Shown here: piece after piece, positions 1-7,250 of the stretch
Position numbering within the stretch: the first letter of the stretch is position 1
Layout of the letters: each line of letters opens with the position of its first letter
Source of the DNA: Rhizobiaceae bacterium
Lineage (GTDB): Bacteria; Pseudomonadota; Alphaproteobacteria; Rhizobiales; Rhizobiaceae
Reading direction: 5' to 3'
Length of the DNA: 10,508 nt
Assembly (NCBI GenBank): GCA_913776675.1
Contig: CAJYRE010000174.1
Span: 1-10,508, forward strand
Translations under genes and position numbers: made by a program
The notes under the pieces: model-generated
What the model was told of the DNA's origin: nothing
The model's input: only the letters and a program-made list of their open reading frames with translations
Database searches by the model: none

Positions 1-434
1 GGCATTTGCTTGACAATATCGCCCGCCTGCCAATGGCATCCAAAAGAGAGCGGCTTGGAAAGCTCTTGCCCCACTGCCCGAATGGCCGGGCTTGCTTCCA
101 CCAGTGTTGCTTTTTGCAGATCCGGCCAGCAATCGGCGGCGGCCCACAGGGCTGTGCCGGGGCCGGAGCCAAGATCAATCAGGCTTCTGGGGGCAAAATC
201 TCCCTGCATATCGGCCACAGCCTCCATGGCCGAGCGCACGGCGGCATAGGTGGCGGGCAGGCGGGCAGCCAGATAAGCCTTTGCCGCCAGATCATCGCTG
301 AGATGCAACTGCCCATCACGCACTTCGCTGCGATACCGCTTGGAAAGCCGCGCTTGCGCTTTCATCAACGGGGCAAGCGGCTGGTTTTCCAGCAGGCGAT
401 CAACGGCTGTTCTCAGAAGGGCTGGCAATTCCAC
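1..434 (-). CDS. Rsm22-family SAM-dependent methyltransferase (N-terminal part, cut by window edge)
   Basis: Reading the minus strand from a GTG at 434 gives 144 open codons that continue past the left edge. A class I SAM-binding motif, LIDLGSGPG, lies near residues 85-93. It is followed by an acidic motif II position in LVEAS (Glu113). The N-terminus (MELPALLRTAVDRLL) and the spacing to the SAM motif match the alphaproteobacterial Rsm22 family, which is related to the mitochondrial small-ribosomal-subunit assembly protein Rsm22. The family is presumed to act in ribosome biogenesis; its exact substrate in bacteria is unsettled. No strong ribosome-binding site precedes the GTG. An in-frame TTG two codons upstream is an alternative start, but the GTG gives the family-typical N-terminus. 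The gene starts 34 bp after the acetyltransferase stop, so it is probably the third gene of the rnd transcript. The catalytic C-terminal half and any zinc-binding cysteines are outside the window. Confidence 0.82.
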   Translation of the reverse strand, partial: MELPALLRTAVDRLLENQPLAPLMKAQARLSKRYRSEVRDGQLHLSDDLAAKAYLAARLPATYAAVRSAMEAVADMQGDFAPRSLIDLGSGPGTALWAAADCWPDLQKATLVEASPAIRAVGQELSKPLSFGCHWQAGDIVKQM

Positions 435-468
435 GGGCAAAATCCGGTTGGGTGATTGTGGATCAGCG

Positions 469-972
469 TTACAGATGATTCTGCGATTTGACGAGCACTT
501 CCCACTCGGCTTTCAACAGGGACATCTGCATCAAATCACCACGGGTTCCGTCTGCGCGGCCATAGGCATGGCGCAGCACGCCTTCGTGCTGAAAGCCAAG
601 CTTGCTGTAGAGCGCCCGTGCCCGGTGATTGTCTGGCAAATGCGTCAGCCATACACGCTCTGCACCCGCGTCGCCAAAGGCCCAGGTAAGGCAAAGGCGC
701 ATCATGGCGGTGCCGGTGCCCTTGTCGGGTGAGGCCACAATGACGCGCTTGATGTAGAGATTGCGATGCACATCATCCAGCGTGCGAAACAGCACAAAGC
801 CCAAGGGCATTCCATTACTGTCCACGGCAATCTGATAGGCGGCTGTCGGGTCTGCCAGATTGGCCTTGTGCTCGTCTTCGGTGAAGCTGCCAACCAGACG
901 GTCATAGCCCGGTTGACGCTCCGTTGACATCAGAAATGCAATGTCTCCCGTTTGGGCAGGGCGGATCAGCAT
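469..972 (-). CDS. GNAT-family N-acetyltransferase
   Basis: This 167-residue protein has a complete GNAT fold. The N-terminal LIRPAQTGDIAFL strand-helix is typical. It is followed by the beta strand GFVLFRTL, the beta-4/motif A stretch YIKRVIVASPDKGTGTAMM (residues 73-91, with the pyrophosphate loop G85-T-G87), and motif B NHRARALYSKLGF (115-127) with Asn115 and Tyr122. The likely reaction is transfer of an acetyl group from acetyl-CoA to an amine. It resembles RimJ/RimL-like or small-molecule acetyltransferases, and the acceptor cannot be told from sequence. The first position of the usual R/Q-x-x-G-x-G/A motif is Pro82, a tolerated but non-canonical residue. It starts 5 bp beyond the rnd stop and is almost certainly translated from the same mRNA. 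No strong ribosome-binding site is visible, which fits translational coupling to rnd. Confidence 0.9.
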   Translation of the reverse strand: MLIRPAQTGDIAFLMSTERQPGYDRLVGSFTEDEHKANLADPTAAYQIAVDSNGMPLGFVLFRTLDDVHRNLYIKRVIVASPDKGTGTAMMRLCLTWAFGDAGAERVWLTHLPDNHRARALYSKLGFQHEGVLRHAYGRADGTRGDLMQMSLLKAEWEVLVKSQNHL

Positions 973-977
973 GGTGT

Positions 978-2132
978 TCAGTCAGCCGTCAGATCGAATG
1001 TTTCGATTTTCCGGTTCACAAACCGCAGCCCCATGCCACCATTGATCAGCTTGAGGGCTGCATTGCCAAACAGCTCCCGCCGCCAGCCCTGCATGGCCGG
1101 AACATTGGCATTTTCGCCATCCACCGCAATCTTTTCCAGATCATCGGTGTTGGCGATCATTTTGGCGGCCACGCCATGCTTTTCGCATGTCAGCCGCAAA
1201 AGCACCTTGAGCAGTTCCACAGCCGAGGCCGAGCCTTCCGGCATATGGCTCTGACGCTGCACAGGTGGCCACTCGGCTTTTGGAATGGCCAGTGCGGCAT
1301 TGACCGCTTCAACAATGGCGGTGCCTGCGCTGGAACGCTCCCATCCCTTTGGAATGGTGCGCAAACGGCCAAGCGCTTCGCTGTCCTTGGGCTGCTGCTG
1401 GGCAATTTCAAAAATTGCGTCATCCTTCAGCACGCGGGAGCGCGGCACATTGCGGCCTCGGGCTTCGCGTTCGCGCCATGCGGCCACCGTCTTCATCACC
1501 ATCAGTTCCTGCGGTTTTTTCAGACGCATTTTCAGGCGCTGCCACGCATCATCCGGATGCATGTCATAGGTTTCGCGGGCTTCCAGCACGGCCATTTCAT
1601 CGGCCAGCCAACTGGTGCGGCCTTCGCGTTCAAGCTCTGCTTTCAGCTTCAGATAAACATCGCGCAGATGGGTGACATCGGCCAGTGCATAATCCAGTTG
1701 CTTGTCTGACAGCGGCCTGCGACTCCAGTCGGTAAAACGGGAGCTTTTGTCGAGGTGGATGTTTTTGACCTTTTGCACCAGTTGGTCATAGGAGACACTA
1801 TCGCCAAAGCCGCAGACCATGGCCGCCACTTGTGTATCGAAAATCGGGTGCGGAATGAGATTGCCGAGATGGAAGATGATTTCAATATCCTGCCGGGCGG
1901 CATGAAAAACCTTGGTTACCGCTGGGTTGGCCATCAGCTCAAACAGGGGCTTGAGATCAATGCCGTCTGCCAGCGGATCCACAATCACCTCAAGATCGGG
2001 ACTTGCCATTTGCACCAGACACAATTGCGGCCAGAAAGTCGTCTCCCGAAGAAACTCCGTGTCTATGGTGATAAATTCAGAAAGCGCCAATTTCTGACAG
2101 GCAATTTCTAAATCTTGCGTTGTAATAATCAT
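978..2132 (-). CDS. rnd: Ribonuclease D (DEDDy 3'-5' exoribonuclease)
   Basis: RNase D trims the 3' ends of tRNA precursors and other small RNAs. The 384-residue product has the usual family length. All DEDDy catalytic residues are visible: Exo I IDTEF gives Asp24 and Glu26, Exo II HAARQDIEI gives Asp82, and Exo III DYALADVTH gives Tyr148 and Asp152. These line up closely with the E. coli enzyme. After the exonuclease domain (about residues 1-175) comes an HRDC-type RNA-binding domain at roughly 205-285 (ELMVMKTVAAWREREAR), then a second HRDC-like C-terminal part. I chose the ATG at 2132 because the protein then begins MIITTQDLEIACQKL, as other family members do. The reading frame stays open upstream to 2258, but that 42-residue extension is low-complexity and basic and resembles no family N-terminus. 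It leads a probable rnd-GNAT-Rsm22 operon. Confidence 0.95.
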   Translation of the reverse strand: MIITTQDLEIACQKLALSEFITIDTEFLRETTFWPQLCLVQMASPDLEVIVDPLADGIDLKPLFELMANPAVTKVFHAARQDIEIIFHLGNLIPHPIFDTQVAAMVCGFGDSVSYDQLVQKVKNIHLDKSSRFTDWSRRPLSDKQLDYALADVTHLRDVYLKLKAELEREGRTSWLADEMAVLEARETYDMHPDDAWQRLKMRLKKPQELMVMKTVAAWREREARGRNVPRSRVLKDDAIFEIAQQQPKDSEALGRLRTIPKGWERSSAGTAIVEAVNAALAIPKAEWPPVQRQSHMPEGSASAVELLKVLLRLTCEKHGVAAKMIANTDDLEKIAVDGENANVPAMQGWRRELFGNAALKLINGGMGLRFVNRKIETFDLTAD

Positions 2133-2408
2133 TTCACACCGACATTTTTCGTCATAATTCTGTCTTTCCTTCCCCCTTGTGACATGCTTGTCAAGTTGAG
2201 GAGGGCTTTTGATGCGCTTGTTGGCAGAAACTCTCCTGAAATTCATTGATTGTGGCATTTTGGTGCCGAAACAATCAAGCAGTCTGGCCGTGCAACAGAG
2301 ATCGTCTGCCGCATGGTTTTCTACTTTGAGGTGAGGGAAACTGGTCGCAGAATCGGCAAAAGCGGGCTTTTGAAAAGGGCAGGCGCGCGCTGATGGCTGC
2401 CAGGGGCA
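2133..2408. other. Intergenic region between multicopper oxidase stop and rnd start
   Basis: These 276 bp must contain the rnd promoter and the end of the oxidase transcript, since both genes lie on the minus strand. A minus-strand TTGACA (complement of 2189-2194) is a plausible -35 hexamer, but no good -10 element lies at 16-18 bp, so I do not call a promoter. A short perfect repeat CAAAAGC-GG-GCTTTTG (2357-2372) could form a small hairpin downstream of the oxidase. It lacks a T-tract on either strand, so it is not a convincing intrinsic terminator. No open frame here looks like a gene. Confidence 0.6.
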
Positions 2409-3809
2409 TCAACTCACGCGCACATAGCTGGTCATGCCTGTCTTCTGATGTTCGATGATGTGGCAATGGATCAGCCAATCGCCCGGATTGTCCGCAACCA
2501 GCGCCAGTTGTACTTTTTCGTCGGGCAGCAGCAGATAGGTATCCGAGATCAGTGGCTCAACCGTGCGGCTGGAGGAGGCGATCACCTGAAAATTCATCCC
2601 GTGCAGGTGAATGGGGTGAGCCTGTGGTGTGCTGTTTTCCAGATCGATCACATAGGTCTTGCCCAGTTTCATCTCTGCCAGCGGGGCCGTGGGATCATCA
2701 TTGTCACCCGCCCAGGGCTTTTTATTGATGGCCCAGAAGGAATAGCCAATCGAGCCGCAAATGGAGGGACGTACCGGGGCATCCTCAGCCGTGGCGCTCA
2801 GCACTAGAGGGATATGCGTGGCATTTTTCAGATCGGGTGTCTGGAATGGATTGGGGGTGAGGGGTGTAACATCCCCAAGGCTGCGTTTTAACGATGCGCC
2901 CGTGGCGCGGAAACTGGCGACCACCTTTGGCGTGCTGGGGCGCAAATCCATGAGGCGGGCTTGCTGTCCTTCACTCTCCGGCATTTTTACAATCAGGTCG
3001 ATCCGCTGTCCCGGAGCCACCACCGCCATATCAAGCGGGCGAATGGTTGGCACAGGCTGGCCATCCAGCGCCACAATCACCGCTTCCGCGCCCTCCAGCC
3101 GCATATTGTAAAGACGGGTAACATCCGTGTTGGCAATGCGGATGCGCAACAGCCCGCCACTGGGGGCGTCATAGCGTGGCTCCACCTGCCAGTTGGCGGT
3201 GCGCACGGTGCCGAAGGTGCCTGCGCGTGCGGCATCGCGGGGCTTGAACAGGGCAATGAACTGCCCATCATCGCCCAGCCGGAAATCGCGCAAGTTCAGA
3301 TCAATCTCGGCATCAAACACCGGATCCTTGGGGTCTTCCACGATCAGCATGCCGGTCATTCCCATTGAGATCTGATCCATGGTGTTGCAATGGGGATGAT
3401 ACCAGAAGGTGCCCGCATCCGGTGGCGTGAAGGCATAATCAAATGTATCACCCTGATAGACATAGGGCTGGGTGATGAAGGGTACGCCATCCATAGCGTT
3501 GGGAATGCGCAAGCCATGCCAATGAATGGTGGTGGCATCATCAAGGTGATTGATCAGCTTTGCCGCAAAGGGTTTGCCCCGCTGCATCCGCAGGGCGGGT
3601 GGCATGGCAGGCTGCCCACCCGTGAGCGCATAAGTGGCCATCTTTTTGGTTTCATGCACACCATCCACCATGGCCGAGATGAATTTGGCCTCAATCGACA
3701 AAGGTTCTGGCTGTGCTGCATGCAAGAACCGTGACACTCCCATGCCTGCGCCATAGATGCCCGCAACAGCGGAGGCTTTCAAAACAGAGCGGCGAGACAA
3801 AACAACCAT
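2409..3809 (-). CDS. Tat-exported three-domain multicopper oxidase (laccase/CueO-like)
   Basis: Multicopper oxidases take electrons from phenols or metal ions such as Cu(I) and reduce O2 to water. All four copper-binding motifs are present in the 466-residue product: THWHG-type H96-W-H98-G, WYHPH with His138 and His140, HPIHLHG with His398, His401 and His403, and HCHIIEHQKTGM with His448, Cys449, His450, His454 and the axial ligand Met459. The N-terminus carries a twin-arginine signal (LSRRSVLKASAVAG, residues 4-17) with cleavage probably near Ala31-Ala32, so the folded, copper-loaded enzyme should be periplasmic. I chose the ATG at 3809 because GGAG sits 6 bp before it and it places the twin Arg at residues 6-7. 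An ATG at 3824 lacks such a site. No Met-rich copper-sensing insert like that of E. coli CueO is apparent, so copper detoxification is only one possibility; a laccase role on phenolics is equally open. It lies 86 bp after a major facilitator gene. Confidence 0.93.
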   Translation of the reverse strand: MVVLSRRSVLKASAVAGIYGAGMGVSRFLHAAQPEPLSIEAKFISAMVDGVHETKKMATYALTGGQPAMPPALRMQRGKPFAAKLINHLDDATTIHWHGLRIPNAMDGVPFITQPYVYQGDTFDYAFTPPDAGTFWYHPHCNTMDQISMGMTGMLIVEDPKDPVFDAEIDLNLRDFRLGDDGQFIALFKPRDAARAGTFGTVRTANWQVEPRYDAPSGGLLRIRIANTDVTRLYNMRLEGAEAVIVALDGQPVPTIRPLDMAVVAPGQRIDLIVKMPESEGQQARLMDLRPSTPKVVASFRATGASLKRSLGDVTPLTPNPFQTPDLKNATHIPLVLSATAEDAPVRPSICGSIGYSFWAINKKPWAGDNDDPTAPLAEMKLGKTYVIDLENSTPQAHPIHLHGMNFQVIASSSRTVEPLISDTYLLLPDEKVQLALVADNPGDWLIHCHIIEHQKTGMTSYVRVS

Positions 3810-3863
3810 GACAGACTCCGGCATCGGGACAAGGGCAGGTCGCTTGTAAACTTGATTTTTATA

Positions 3864-3880
3864 TTCAGCAATATGCTGAA
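3864..3880. promoter_or_regulatory. Perfect inverted repeat upstream of the multicopper oxidase, candidate operator
   Basis: The sequence TTCAGCA-ATA-TGCTGAA has 7-bp perfect arms and a 3-bp centre. It lies 55-71 bp upstream of the oxidase ATG, in the 86-bp gap after the transporter stop, where a promoter for the oxidase would be. On the minus strand a TATAAA-like hexamer (complement of 3857-3862) follows immediately, so a bound regulator would cover the promoter. There is no T-run after the hairpin in the direction of transcription, which argues against an intrinsic terminator. The regulator is not in the window and its family cannot be assigned from this site. Confidence 0.45.
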
Positions 3881-3895
3881 ATTGGCCCGGTGCCG

Positions 3896-5143
3896 TCACT
3901 TTTTCTTGGAAGGGTCCGTTTCGGAGGGTGGTGCAGCCAGCTTGCTGAAATAGGCTGACGTGCGCAGCAGGGAGCGAAACCGATAGCGCCGCTGCTCGGC
4001 AGGCACAGCCTGACGCACCTGCATGCGCAGGGCCGTGTAGGCAACAAACACCCCCAGCACAATCACGGTATAGCCAAACAGTGCCCGTGGGCCAAAGTGA
4101 TCCAGCAACACAGAGGCAAACATCGGCCCCACCACCGCCCCGCATGACCAGAAAAACAAGGTGCCTGCCGAGACCAGTGCATGTTGGCCGGGGGCGGCAT
4201 GATCATTGGCATGGGCAGAGCAAAGCGAATAGAGCGGCATGGCAAATGCGCCAAAGAAGAAGATGCCAATAAAATTGAGAGCTTCGCTGGAGCCAGCCAC
4301 AAAGGTCAAAAACAGGCCAGACAATGTCGCCCCGATGCTGGCGATGAGAATGATGGTGCGCCTGTCCAGTTTGTCGGAATAATGGCCCAGGGGATATTGC
4401 AGCACCACGCCCGCAAAAATGCCAATGCTCATGAAGGTGGCAATGGCTGTGACCGACATGCCAATGCCTTCTGCATAAATCGGCCCCAGGGAGCGAAAGG
4501 TGGAATTGGTCAGGCCGACAACAATGCAGCCGATGGTGGCCAGTGGCGAAATTTGCCACAGCGCTTTCATATTGAACTGTACGTGTTTGGGCGGCTCCGG
4601 ACTGGTGCGATCGGCAAAGGAAATCGGCACCAGAGAGAGCGACAACACCATGGAAATAATGGCAAACAGGCTAAAGCCGCCAAGCCCCACCATGGGAATC
4701 ATATACTGCGCAATGGTGCCGGAGGTGAGATCGACAAACCGATAGATTGACAAGGTGCGGGCGCGGTTTTCATTGGTCACGCGGGCGTTCAGCCAGCTTT
4801 CCACCGTGGCAAACAGACCCGCAAAGCACAGCCCCTGAATGAGCCGCAGCCCGAACCATGCTGCCGGATTGATCATCATCAGCATGGCAAGGGAAGCGGC
4901 AGAGGCAATCGCTGCCAGCCCGGCAAAGGCGCGAATATGGCCAACCTGCCGGATCAGCCGCGTAACATAGATGCAGCCCACGGCAAAGCCGATGTTATAG
5001 CCCGCTCCCACCACGCCGATCATGGTGGTGGAAAAACCTTCATTCAGGGCGCGCAAGGATATGAAGGTGCCTTGCAAGCCATTGCCGCCGATGAGAATTC
5101 CGGCAGTGACCAGCAAGGGGATAAGCGGGCGAATGTCTTTCAT
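3896..5143 (-). CDS. Major facilitator superfamily transporter, YcaD-like
   Basis: The 415-residue protein has about twelve hydrophobic helices with a central hydrophilic loop near residues 177-195, the usual MFS layout. The motif VESWLN (114-119), the preceding RLIQGLCFAGLFAT, and QYPLGHYSDKLDRR (249-262, the second-half motif A) resemble the YcaD-type subfamily of inner-membrane transporters. Substrates of that group are mostly unknown. The C-terminus is a basic cytoplasmic tail of about 40 residues ending in KKK. I chose the ATG at 5143 because the protein then opens MKDIRPLIPLLVTAG, running straight into the first membrane helix. The open frame extends further upstream but there overlaps aspS in antisense and has no membrane-protein character. 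It is divergent from aspS (228 bp between starts) and may be co-transcribed with the downstream oxidase. Whether the two share a function is not shown by sequence. Confidence 0.9.
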   Translation of the reverse strand: MKDIRPLIPLLVTAGILIGGNGLQGTFISLRALNEGFSTTMIGVVGAGYNIGFAVGCIYVTRLIRQVGHIRAFAGLAAIASAASLAMLMMINPAAWFGLRLIQGLCFAGLFATVESWLNARVTNENRARTLSIYRFVDLTSGTIAQYMIPMVGLGGFSLFAIISMVLSLSLVPISFADRTSPEPPKHVQFNMKALWQISPLATIGCIVVGLTNSTFRSLGPIYAEGIGMSVTAIATFMSIGIFAGVVLQYPLGHYSDKLDRRTIILIASIGATLSGLFLTFVAGSSEALNFIGIFFFGAFAMPLYSLCSAHANDHAAPGQHALVSAGTLFFWSCGAVVGPMFASVLLDHFGPRALFGYTVIVLGVFVAYTALRMQVRQAVPAEQRRYRFRSLLRTSAYFSKLAAPPSETDPSKKK

Positions 5144-5162
5144 GGTGGCATGATCTCGAAAG

Positions 5163-5190
5163 GCGCGACGTGAAGGATTTTGAGTCGCGC
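5163..5190. repeat. Inverted repeat in the leader of the MFS gene
   Basis: GCGCGAC (5163-5169) and GTCGCGC (5184-5190) are perfect 7-bp arms around a 14-nt loop. On the minus strand the structure sits 20-47 nt upstream of the transporter ATG, so it could be a leader hairpin or an operator. GC-rich arms make a stable stem plausible, but chance occurrence in GC-rich DNA is also possible. Confidence 0.35.
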
Positions 5191-5265
5191 AAAAGTACGA
5201 TATGTCTTGTAGAGCGGCATAGGCTACTGATATAGCGGGAATATTGCGACAAAGTGCGTGCAGCC

Positions 5266-5294
5266 TTGACAAATCAGGCAGGCCATGCGCTTTT
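5266..5294 (+). promoter_or_regulatory. aspS: Possible aspS promoter
   Basis: A perfect TTGACA -35 hexamer preceded by C (CTTGAC, common in alphaproteobacterial sigma-70 promoters) lies at 5266-5271, about 100 bp upstream of aspS. The expected -10 position 17 bp later reads GCTTTT, a poor match, so the call rests mainly on the -35 element and location. The rest of the 228-bp divergent gap (5144-5371) must also hold the transporter promoter, which I could not pick out. Confidence 0.35.
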
Positions 5295-5371
5295 CCGCCC
5301 GATTTTCCTCCGCCATCATGTTGCACGGTTTGCGTGTTTGCTGGCGATAGACACGTCCAGGATAGATTGAA

Positions 5372-7177
5372 ATGCATCGTTATCGCAGCCACACCTGTGC
5401 CGCTCTCCGCAAGTCCGATGTTGGTGCCACCGTGCGCCTTTCCGGCTGGGTCCACCGCGTCCGCGACCATGGCGGCGTTCTGTTCATCGACCTGGGTGAC
5501 CATTACGGCATCACGCAGGTGGTGGCCGATCCTGACAGCCCAGCCTTCAAGCTGGCCGAAGCCGTGCGCGGCGAATGGGTGATCCGTATCGATGGCGTGG
5601 TGAAGGCCCGCACGGATGAGACCATCAACAAGGCCATGCCAACCGGCGAAATCGAGCTGTACGCGAAAGAGATCGAAGTGCTGGCTGCTGCCAAGGAATT
5701 GCCGCTGCCAGTATTTGGCGAGCCGGATTATCCGGAAGATGTGCGTCTGAAGTACCGCTTCCTCGATCTGCGCCGCGAAACCTTGCACAAGAACATCGTC
5801 AAGCGCACTCAGATCATTTCCGCTATGCGCTCTGGCATGGGCGAGCTTGGCTTTGCCGAATACACCACGCCGATTCTGACCGCCTCTTCACCAGAAGGTG
5901 CGCGTGACTTTCTGGTGCCAAGCCGTATCCACGAAGGCCAGTTCTTCGCCCTGCCGCAGGCTCCGCAGCAGTATAAGCAGTTGTTGATGGTGGCCGGTTT
6001 CGACCGCTATTTCCAGATTGCTCCATGCTTCCGCGATGAAGACCCGCGCGCCGACCGTCTGCCCGGCGAGTTCTACCAGCTCGACGTGGAAATGAGCTTC
6101 GTGACCCAGGAAGATGTCTGGACCACGATGGAACCGATGATGACCAAGGTGTTCGAGCAGTTTGCCGAAGGCAAGCCTGTGACGAAGCAATGGCCACGCA
6201 TTCCTTACGATGAAGCCATTCGCAAATACGGCTCCGACAAGCCAGACCTGCGCAACCCTATTGTCATGCAGGCTGTGACGGATCATTTCCGCGATTCAGG
6301 CTTCAAGATTTTTGCCAACATGATCGCCACCAACCCCAAGGTTGAGGTTTGGGCGATTCCGGTCCAGCACACCGAAGCGACTGGCCCGATTGGCCGCGCT
6401 GTGTGCGACCGCATGAACGCCTGGGCGCAGTCCGCCGGCCAGCCGGGTCTTGGCTATATCTTCTGGAAGGAAGAAGACGGCAAGGTTGGCGGCTCCGGCC
6501 CGCTGGCCAAGAACATTGGCGAAGAGCGCACCGCTGCTGTGGCAAGCCAGCTCGGCCTCGACGCAGGCGATGCCTGCTTCTTCGTGGCGGGTGATCCGGC
6601 CAAATTCTACAAGTTCGCTGGCGAAGCCCGCACCCGTGCAGGTGAAGAACTGAACCTGATCGACCGCGATCGGTTTGAAATGTGCTGGATTGTCGACTTC
6701 CCGTTCTATGAGTGGAACGAAGACGAAAAGAAGATCGATTTTGCCCATAACCCGTTCTCCATGCCACAAGGCGGTCTGGAAGCTCTGGATGGGCAGGATC
6801 CTCTGACAATCAAGGCTTATCAGTATGACGCGGTGTGCAACGGCTTCGAAATTGCTTCCGGCTCGATTCGTAACCAGTCGCCGGAACTGATGGTCAAGGC
6901 CTTTGAAAAGGTTGGCCTCAGCCAGACAGATGTGGAAGAGCGCTTTGGCGGTCTCTACCGCGCCTTCCAGTATGGCGCACCTCCGCACGGCGGCTGCGCC
7001 TTCGGTATCGACCGCGTGATCATGCTGCTGGTGGGTGCCAAGAACCTGCGCGAAATCTCGCTGTTCCCAATGAACCAACAGGCACAGGATCTGCTGATGG
7101 GCGCACCCGCTCCGGCGACGCCAACGCAGTTGCGCGAACTGGCGCTGCGCGTGGTGCCAACGCCCAAGAAGGACTGA
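5372..7177 (+). CDS. aspS: Aspartyl-tRNA synthetase, bacterial type, probably non-discriminating
   Basis: AspRS activates aspartate with ATP and loads it on tRNA. The 601-residue protein has the bacterial architecture: an N-terminal OB-fold anticodon-binding domain (about 1-105), a class IIb catalytic core split by a GAD insertion (roughly 290-420), and a C-terminal extension. Motif 2 is [10 protein letters not shown] (220-229) and motif 3 is GGCAFGIDR (540-548) with Arg548. The aspartate-site loop [11 protein letters not shown] spans 196-206. The OB-fold loop RVRDHGG carries His33; in Pseudomonas aeruginosa AspRS the histidine at this place is linked to accepting tRNA-Asn as well as tRNA-Asp, so this enzyme probably works with the GatCAB amidotransferase. 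An AGGA ribosome-binding site lies 9 bp before the ATG. It is the only plus-strand gene here and ends 17 bp before a strong terminator hairpin. Confidence 0.98.
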   Translation: MHRYRSHTCAALRKSDVGATVRLSGWVHRVRDHGGVLFIDLGDHYGITQVVADPDSPAFKLAEAVRGEWVIRIDGVVKARTDETINKAMPTGEIELYAKEIEVLAAAKELPLPVFGEPDYPEDVRLKYRFLDLRRETLHKNIVKRTQIISAMRSGMGELGFAEYTTPILTASSPEGARDFLVPSRIHEGQFFALPQAPQQYKQLLMVAGFDRYFQIAPCFRDEDPRADRLPGEFYQLDVEMSFVTQEDVWTTMEPMMTKVFEQFAEGKPVTKQWPRIPYDEAIRKYGSDKPDLRNPIVMQAVTDHFRDSGFKIFANMIATNPKVEVWAIPVQHTEATGPIGRAVCDRMNAWAQSAGQPGLGYIFWKEEDGKVGGSGPLAKNIGEERTAAVASQLGLDAGDACFFVAGDPAKFYKFAGEARTRAGEELNLIDRDRFEMCWIVDFPFYEWNEDEKKIDFAHNPFSMPQGGLEALDGQDPLTIKAYQYDAVCNGFEIASGSIRNQSPELMVKAFEKVGLSQTDVEERFGGLYRAFQYGAPPHGGCAFGIDRVIMLLVGAKNLREISLFPMNQQAQDLLMGAPAPATPTQLRELALRVVPTPKKD

Positions 7178-7194
7178 GCGTTTTTCATTGAATG

Positions 7195-7233
7195 AAAAAG
7201 CCCCGAAAGCGTGATGCTTTCGGGGCTTTTTTT
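7195..7233. terminator. Bidirectional intrinsic terminator between aspS and the acyltransferase gene
   Basis: AAAAAGCCCCGAAAGC (7195-7210) and GCTTTCGGGGCTTTTT (7216-7231) form a perfect 16-bp stem with a 5-nt loop, followed by two more T residues on the plus strand. It lies 18 bp after the aspS stop and 18 bp beyond the acyltransferase stop on the other strand. The A/T ends of the stem give a T-tract in both directions, so it should end both convergent transcripts. Confidence 0.93.
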
Positions 7234-7250
7234 ATCGGCACTATTTCAAG

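Noticed and set aside
6..455. A 149-codon plus-strand open frame at the left edge
   Set aside because: The minus strand in this stretch encodes a clear SAM-binding methyltransferase; the plus-strand frame is Gly/His/Gln-rich shadow sequence starting at TTG.
924..1709. A 261-codon plus-strand open frame opposite rnd
   Set aside because: It is antisense to a gene with complete catalytic motifs, has an uncharacteristic Cys/His/Phe-rich composition, and shows no recognisable domain.
2189..2194. A minus-strand TTGACA as the rnd promoter
   Set aside because: No acceptable -10 hexamer lies at 16-18 bp spacing.
2133..2258. A 42-residue N-terminal extension of RNase D
   Set aside because: It is basic and unlike RNase D N-termini; the ATG at 2132 gives the standard 384-residue protein with catalytic residues at positions nearly identical to E. 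coli.
2357..2372. A short hairpin CAAAAGC-GG-GCTTTTG as a terminator of the oxidase gene
   Set aside because: The loop is too tight for the full stem and no T-tract follows on either strand.
3810..4145. An upstream extension of the multicopper oxidase reading frame to 4145 (578 residues in total)
   Set aside because: The extension overlaps the C-terminal end of the MFS gene in another frame and has no family similarity, whereas the ATG at 3809 has a GGAG site and places the twin-arginine signal at the N-terminus.
5144..5788. An upstream extension of the MFS reading frame to 5788 (630 residues in total)
   Set aside because: It runs antisense through the start of aspS, lacks membrane-protein character, and the ATG at 5143 gives a normal 415-residue transporter.
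6296..7078. A 260-codon minus-strand open frame opposite aspS
   Set aside because: It is a frame shadow of a highly conserved aspS coding region; no domain is recognisable.
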